A DNA stretch of 64,000 nucleotides from Streptomyces odontomachi (lineage in GTDB: Bacteria > Actinomycetota > Actinomycetes > Streptomycetales > Streptomycetaceae). Position numbers and translations under genes: made by a program. The stretch is taken from positions 21,614-85,613 of the forward strand of contig NZ_JAMJWG010000031.1 in assembly GCF_024435355.1 (NCBI RefSeq). Direction: 5' to 3'. Under the pieces are notes generated by a model. It searched no databases. It was not told the DNA's origin and was given only the letters and a program-made list of their open reading frames with translations. Below are positions 59,389-64,000 of this stretch, piece after piece (the stretch's first letter is position 1; each line of letters opens with the position of its first letter).

Positions 59389-61419
59389 ATGGTGATCCGT
59401 CGGTTGTGTGGAGTCCTACGCGTGCGCGGGGCGATCGACCTGCTCCTCGTCCTCCTGCTCGGCGCCGGTTTCGTCATGCTCCCGGTGCTCGCCCTGCTGC
59501 CGTCGCCGTGGGCCTTCATGGCGGCGGCGGCCGTGACGTACGCGGTGGACGAGGTGCTGCACGAGCGCGCTCCGAGTTTCGTACGCCGGCTGGCGGCGCT
59601 GCACCTCGATCGCACCATGCGGTTCGCCATCCGCACGGTGATGCTGCTCGCGCTGGCCAGCCGGCTGGACGCACCGGGCGAGGTGCTGGTCACCGCCCTC
59701 GCCGTCTTCAGCGGTCACTACGTGATGATGATGCTGTACGCGGCGGTGCACCACGCCATCCGCCGCCGCAGGGTGGTGCCGCTGGTGGTGCGCAACCTGG
59801 ACCTGAGCGCGCTGCGCATACCGCGGCAGCCGTCACCGGTGCTGTACAGACGCCACTTGCGCAAGCTCCTCCACCTGGACGTGCCGGCCCACGCAGGGCT
59901 CCTCGGCGCGCTCGTCGCCGGCACCTGGGAGCCGGCCTTCGCGGGCTTCGCGCTCACCGCGGGTGTCGCCGTGGCCGCTGTCCTCGCGATACTGGCCCAG
60001 TACCGCAAGGCGCGTCGCATGCCGTCACGTGACGAGGTGTTCGCCGAGGTCAACCGCCAGCTGGCGGGACACCGACCGCAGGTGGCGCTCTACTTCAGCT
60101 TCGCCGCCGTCTCCCGCGACTTCATGTACCAGGTCAACATGTGGATCGAGACGCTCGAACAGCTCGACCTGCGCCCGGTGATCATCCTTCGGGAGAACGC
60201 CTCGTTCCGCCACCTGAGCCGCACCTGGCTCCCCGTGATCTGCGTGCCGAGGGCCGACGACCTGGCCAAGCTCGACCTGTCCGACGTCAGGGTCGTGTTG
60301 TACCCCGGCAACGCGGGCAAGAACGTGCACATGCTCCGCGTGGCCGAGGCCAAGCACGTCTTCATCGGGCACGGCGACAGCGACAAGCTGGCCAGCAGCA
60401 ACCGGGTCAGCAAGGTGTACGACGAGATCTGGGTGGCCGGCCGCGCGGGACGGGACCGCTATCGGCGGGTGCGGCACGCGATCACCGACGGCGCGATCGT
60501 GGAGGTGGGTCGCCCACAGCTGTCCCCGATCCGCCTGCACGCCGAGCACGTCCCCGGTCCCCTGCCCGTCGTCCTCTACGCACCCACCTGGGAGGGCTGG
60601 AGCGACGACGACTGCCACACCTCCCTGATCCCGATGGGCGTGTCCCTCGTCGAGAAGCTCCTGGCGGAGAACGTACGGATCATCTACAAGCCGCACCCGC
60701 TCACCGGCAAGCGCTCGCCCGAGGCCGCCGCAGCCGACAAGACGATCCGCACGCTGCTGCGTGCCGACAACGAGCGACGCGACCCCGCGGAGGCGAAGGC
60801 CGCGGCCACCGCCGCACGGCCCCGGCTGGCGGAAATCCGAGCCCGTCTCGACGAACTGGCCAACCGGCACGGCGGCGACGACGCCGAGCAGCTGCGCGAG
60901 GCCCGGGTGCCCGACCACATCGGGGCGGCCGAGTGGCAGGAACTGCGCGCGGAGTGGCACCGGATCTTCTGGGAGACCCAGGGCACCCGTCGCCACAACG
61001 TGATCCTGAACCAGCTCCCGAACCTCTACGAGTGCTTCAACCAGGCGGACATCCTCATCAGCGACGTCTCCTCGGTGGTCGCCGACTTCGTGGCCGGCCT
61101 CAAGCCATACGCCCTCACCAACGCCCGCAACCTGCCCGACCACGAGTTCCGGGCCGCCTACACCACCGCGGGCGCCGCCTACCTCCTCGACCTCGAGTGC
61201 ACCCGCCTGCCGGAGATCCTCGACTCGGTCCGCGCCCCACACGCCGACCCGATGGCCCTCGACCGCCGCACCCTGAAGGAGTACGTCCTGGGCCCCGACC
61301 ACCCCACCTCCATGGAACGCTTCAACTCCGCCACCAACGCGCTGGCCGCAAAGGCGGAGGCGGAACGCGCAGAAGCCACGCCGGAGGCGGCCCAGGACCT
61401 CTCGGCGACGCCGCTGTAG
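59389..61419 (+). CDS. CDP-glycerol glycerophosphotransferase-like membrane protein
   Basis: A 676-residue protein. The N-terminal 205 residues hold several membrane helices. The C-terminal domain belongs to the TagB/TagF-type CDP-glycerol:poly(glycerophosphate) transferase fold: VFIGHGDSDKLASSNRVSKVYDEIWVAG, VVLYAPTWEGW, IIYKPHPLTG and ILISDVSSVVADFVA. A charged insert (about 460-520) interrupts the domain. Likely polymerises or decorates a teichoic-acid-like wall polymer. ATG 59389. Confidence 0.84.
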   Translation: MVIRRLCGVLRVRGAIDLLLVLLLGAGFVMLPVLALLPSPWAFMAAAAVTYAVDEVLHERAPSFVRRLAALHLDRTMRFAIRTVMLLALASRLDAPGEVLVTALAVFSGHYVMMMLYAAVHHAIRRRRVVPLVVRNLDLSALRIPRQPSPVLYRRHLRKLLHLDVPAHAGLLGALVAGTWEPAFAGFALTAGVAVAAVLAILAQYRKARRMPSRDEVFAEVNRQLAGHRPQVALYFSFAAVSRDFMYQVNMWIETLEQLDLRPVIILRENASFRHLSRTWLPVICVPRADDLAKLDLSDVRVVLYPGNAGKNVHMLRVAEAKHVFIGHGDSDKLASSNRVSKVYDEIWVAGRAGRDRYRRVRHAITDGAIVEVGRPQLSPIRLHAEHVPGPLPVVLYAPTWEGWSDDDCHTSLIPMGVSLVEKLLAENVRIIYKPHPLTGKRSPEAAAADKTIRTLLRADNERRDPAEAKAAATAARPRLAEIRARLDELANRHGGDDAEQLREARVPDHIGAAEWQELRAEWHRIFWETQGTRRHNVILNQLPNLYECFNQADILISDVSSVVADFVAGLKPYALTNARNLPDHEFRAAYTTAGAAYLLDLECTRLPEILDSVRAPHADPMALDRRTLKEYVLGPDHPTSMERFNSATNALAAKAEAERAEATPEAAQDLSATPL

Positions 61420-61429
61420 CGGTTGGGTC

Positions 61430-61475
61430 GGCGACAGGAACGCGGTGACAGGAGCGCGGTGACAGGAGCGCGGTG
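61430..61475. repeat. GCGCGGTGACAGGA tandem repeat
   Basis: Three 14-base units follow the transferase gene, then a GCAGCCCAGGCA-type repeat to about 61512. No gene from 61420 to 61611. Confidence 0.75.
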
Positions 61476-61611
61476 AAACAAGGCAGCCCAGGCAGCGCAG
61501 GCAGCCGAGGCATGCGGCCCGGGCCTTACCTCGGAGGCGGCTGACGAGAATGGAACTCGCGCTTCCGGTGCGCTTGCGGTCCGTTTGGGGGCGGGCGGTG
61601 CGCGGCGGTAC

Positions 61612-61803
61612 CTACCGCTTCTGCGCTCGGTAGCGCTTCATCAGCGCAGTGATCCGCGCGTGGTCCGCAGGACCGTTGAGTTCGCGCACGAGATCGTCAG
61701 GACACAACTCGTAAAGCTCGCCCCACCACCGACGCCCCCGGTTGTCCCAGATCCGGTAGCCCCCAGGCACGCCCCGGGCAACGTAACGCCTCCTGCTCAC
61801 CAT
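61612..61803 (-). CDS. Small hypothetical protein
   Basis: A 63-residue basic, aromatic-rich protein (YRIWDNRGRRWWGELYELC) of unknown function. Composition and codon use look coding, and ATG 61803 has a GGGGGGA site upstream. Divergent from the DUF1877 gene. No family recognised. Confidence 0.6.
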   Translation of the reverse strand: MVSRRRYVARGVPGGYRIWDNRGRRWWGELYELCPDDLVRELNGPADHARITALMKRYRAQKR

Positions 61804-61877
61804 CCCCCCTCCCCCGGCAAGGCCGTGCGATGGCCGGCCCAGCGGCTGCTGTCAGCGGCCTCACCTAGTCTCCCGCC

Positions 61878-62378
61878 ATGAGCATGATCGGTGAGTACGT
61901 ACGTGTCACGGCTGCTGAGCTCTACCGAGCGATCCAAGACCCTGATTGGGCACTGAGCCTCGTCGAAGAGATCCAGGACGCCGAGGAGGAGCCAGAGCCA
62001 GCACCTACGGAAGCCCGCCACTTCAGCACGTACAAGACCTGGGACATGCTCCGTTTCCTGCTGGCACACGCGGACTTCCCGGTGAACGTGATCCACGGCG
62101 AGGAGCCGTTCGCCGAGGACGAGGACTGGGGCTACGGCCCTCCGCGGTACCTGCGGCCCGAACGCGTCCGGCTGGCAGCCCAAGTCCTTCGCACCACCAC
62201 GTACGACCAGCTCATCGACGGGGTGGAACCTGCTGAACTGACCCGAACCGAGGTCTATCCCATGGGCTGGGATGAGCCCGGAACGCTTGAGTGGGGACGC
62301 CCCTGGTACGGCGACCTGACGCAGTTCTTCGAGGCCGCCGCTGCGGCGGACGAAGCAATGCTCGTATGGCTCGACTGA
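61878..62378 (+). CDS. DUF1877-family protein
   Basis: A 166-residue YfbM/DUF1877 protein, recognisable from MSMIGEYVRVTAAELYRAIQDP, the FSTYKTWDMLRFLL core and the C-terminal WYGDLTQFFEAAAAADEAMLVWLD. Function of the family is unknown. ATG 61878 without a strong ribosome site. Confidence 0.82.
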   Translation: MSMIGEYVRVTAAELYRAIQDPDWALSLVEEIQDAEEEPEPAPTEARHFSTYKTWDMLRFLLAHADFPVNVIHGEEPFAEDEDWGYGPPRYLRPERVRLAAQVLRTTTYDQLIDGVEPAELTRTEVYPMGWDEPGTLEWGRPWYGDLTQFFEAAAAADEAMLVWLD

Positions 62379-62570
62379 AGCGCACCCAGCCTGGGAGGCC
62401 GTCTCGCTCGGGGCTGCCTCGCACAGCCGACCGGGTGGAACGGCGACACGGCGGCCGTGCCCGGGCTCGGACGCTTCTACCGTGATTCCCCGCCCGCCGT
62501 TCTGGGCAGCGGCGCCCAGCGTCTTCCGGTGCTTTCCGGATGCGTCGGCCGTCCTCGACCCGTGAAGCAC

Positions 62571-63050
62571 CTACCCGTGAAGCACCGAATTGGCTGCGGC
62601 GACGAAGCCGTCACACGCGACCTGGGCCGCCTGTCCCCGGCGGAGCATGTCGTCCCTGTCGTCGGTGCGGATGATGAAGCTGGTGAGTTCCAGCACCTGG
62701 ATGGCCCGGTCGGCGAGTTGCTGCACGTCCGGACGGCTGCTGGCGAGTTTCAGGCGGCAGGCGCTGGCGCGGGTCTCCACATAGAGACGGTACGAGTCGG
62801 CTCGTGTTTCCCGGGCCGCCTGCCCCTCAGGCTCGGTGTGCCAACGCGTCCACCTGTCGTACTGGGCGCGACGGTAGTCCTCGGCAAGGGCGATGAACTC
62901 GGCGCAGCCGTCGAAGAGCCTCTGCTGCTGAAGTCGCCTCTGCTGGCTGGTCTCAGCACGTCGGGCCGCCTTGTCCTGATACCGATGAGCGACGACGGAA
63001 CCCAGCAGTGTGCCGATCACGGCGAGCGCGCCGGCGATGATCCCCTCCAC
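62571..63050 (-). CDS. Single-pass membrane protein of unknown function
   Basis: About 159 residues from GTG 63050 (start uncertain; the frame is open further upstream). N-terminal membrane helix (GIIAGALAVIGTLLGSVVA), then a long Arg/Gln/Glu-rich helical region (RRLQQQRLFDGCAEFIALAED). No family recognised. Confidence 0.65.
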   Translation of the reverse strand: MEGIIAGALAVIGTLLGSVVAHRYQDKAARRAETSQQRRLQQQRLFDGCAEFIALAEDYRRAQYDRWTRWHTEPEGQAARETRADSYRLYVETRASACRLKLASSRPDVQQLADRAIQVLELTSFIIRTDDRDDMLRRGQAAQVACDGFVAAANSVLHG

Positions 63051-63366
63051 TCCGACAGAGCACCATGGCAAGGCTCGTGACCGCGAGTCCCATTTCGGGC
63101 ACCTCGCCCGCGCCACCGACGCTGGTTCTGAAAGGTTTCCCGTATCGGACCCGCGGTCCATAGCGCGGGTTTCCTTGCCGTCGACACGGCCACAGCCACG
63201 ACGCACCCGGCCACCCCCGAGGGCCCAGCGACTGCTGCCGAACACCAGGGGTTACTGCTCCTTGCCTTGGGTGTTGCCGGGGATCTTGAGGAGCTACTGA
63301 ACTTGATTGAGTGATGTCGGGGCCGGTCGCCAGACAGCGCCGGGTCGGCTCCGGTAGCCCTGGGGC
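63051..63366. other. Region before the IS remnant; no gene seen
   Basis: No supported gene. GGACC-CGC-GGTCC at about 63141-63153 is a short palindrome. I looked for terminal inverted repeats of the IS here and could not identify them. Confidence 0.4.
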
Positions 63367-64000
63367 GTGAGGTACGCGCGGGGCGGCGGGCTGACCGACG
63401 CTGAGAGGGCCGCGCGGGGAGCGGATTCGGCTACAGGCCGTGGAACCCCTTCGAGAGCAGGGAGAAGAGCCGGGAGATCGCTGCCGCGTTGCGAGTAACC
63501 GAGCGGTCGTTGGAGCGGCGGCGGCGGGCCTGGCGCGAGCGGGTGAGGTCGGTGTCCGGTCGAAGGGTTCACCGGGCCGCCCGACGCTCGGCACGAACCA
63601 GATCGCGCTACTGGCACGGGAGTTGGAGCGGGGCCAGCTTGCGCATGGCCGGGCAGAACAACGGTGGACACTGGCACAGGTGAAGACGCCGGTCGGCCGA
63701 CTGTTCATCACGGTGAAGGGCACGTGTCATACAGGGTGGAGGGCACGTGGCGGTTACTGAAGCGGCACGGCTGGTCGTGGCAGCAGCCCGCCCGGCGGGC
63801 GATCGGGCGTGACGGTGTGACGGTCGAGGTGAGAAGGGGACCTGGCCCCGGGTAGGAGCATCGCGGCGGCGCTCGGGGCCTGGCTGGTCTTTGAGGATGA
63901 AGCCGGGCAGTCGATGACGCCGCCGCATGCCAGGACACGGGGACCGGATCGGCAAGACGCCTGTCGTCCGGGTGCGTGGTCGGGGATCAGGGCGCCCGGA
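63367..64000 (+). pseudogene. Degenerate IS630-family transposase, runs off window
   Basis: Pieces of an IS630-type transposase appear in order but in different frames. They are RYARGGGLTDAERAAR (from 63367), REIAAALRVTERSLERRRRAW (about 63472-63535), GRPTLGTNQIALLARELERG then HGRAEQRWTLAQVKTPVGRLF (about 63571-63707), and YRVEGTWRLLKRHGWSWQQP then ARRAIGRD (about 63729-63810). Next come WLVFEDEAGQSMTPP (about 63879), with the first DDE-domain acid, and IGKTPVVRVRGRGSGR (about 63948). At least four frameshifts make it non-functional. The right end lies outside the window. Confidence 0.85.

Overview
The window is about 71-73% G+C by eye. It has strong third-position GC bias, GTG and TTG starts, a conservon, SpoIIE-type phosphatase, ANTAR, LuxR-type and AraC regulators, twin-arginine and Sec-secreted hydrolases, and a dispersed intergenic repeat typical of the genus. 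It is almost certainly a piece of a Streptomyces chromosome. No plasmid, phage or rRNA genes are visible.

Layout. 0-8 kb is core-like: trmB (cut by the left edge), a PrsW-type membrane protease, an aldo/keto reductase, an M23 peptidase behind a recognisable c-di-AMP (ydaO-type) riboswitch, a SpoIIE-family phosphatase and an initiator tRNA-Met. 8.6-19.6 kb holds a HAL-family lyase whose MIO triad is Gly-Thr-Gly, an OpuC-like binding lipoprotein, a four-gene conservon, and a quaternary-amine ABC operon (ATPase and two permeases) that lacks its own binding protein. 20-25.5 kb carries a trypsin-NTPase-TPR fusion, a zinc dehydrogenase and a cis-prenyltransferase. 25.9-29 kb encodes secreted proteins (I36-like inhibitor, GH26-like hydrolase, Tat-exported beta-helix protein).

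29-41 kb is mixed: small membrane proteins, a K+ channel, two HAD hydrolases, two PAP2 phosphatases with a DedA protein, a zinc-finger/HTH protein and an ArsR regulator that share TGTCAGG dyads, and a TetR-controlled ABC exporter. 41-45 kb holds a Roco protein with 14 uniform leucine-rich repeats and the remains of a response regulator. 45-49 kb is an aromatic ring-cleavage cluster (MFS, LigA, LigB, alpha/beta hydrolase, muconolactone-isomerase-like protein, AraC). 50-55.5 kb is regulatory: SigB-like sigma factor, Ppx/GppA, a second AraC, ANTAR-GAF and an ArsR-like protein. 55.7-61.4 kb has envelope genes: polysaccharide deacetylase, two secreted proteins and a CDP-glycerol-glycerophosphotransferase-like membrane protein. 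The right end has small hypothetical genes and a decayed IS630-type transposase running off the edge.

The most promising leads are four: the MIO-altered lyase with its betaine-type binding protein, possibly an ergothioneine or other betaine uptake and trimethylamine-elimination unit; the trypsin-STAND-like-TPR protein; the Roco protein; and the ArsR/zinc-finger module with matched operators. These functions are inferred from sequence reading only.
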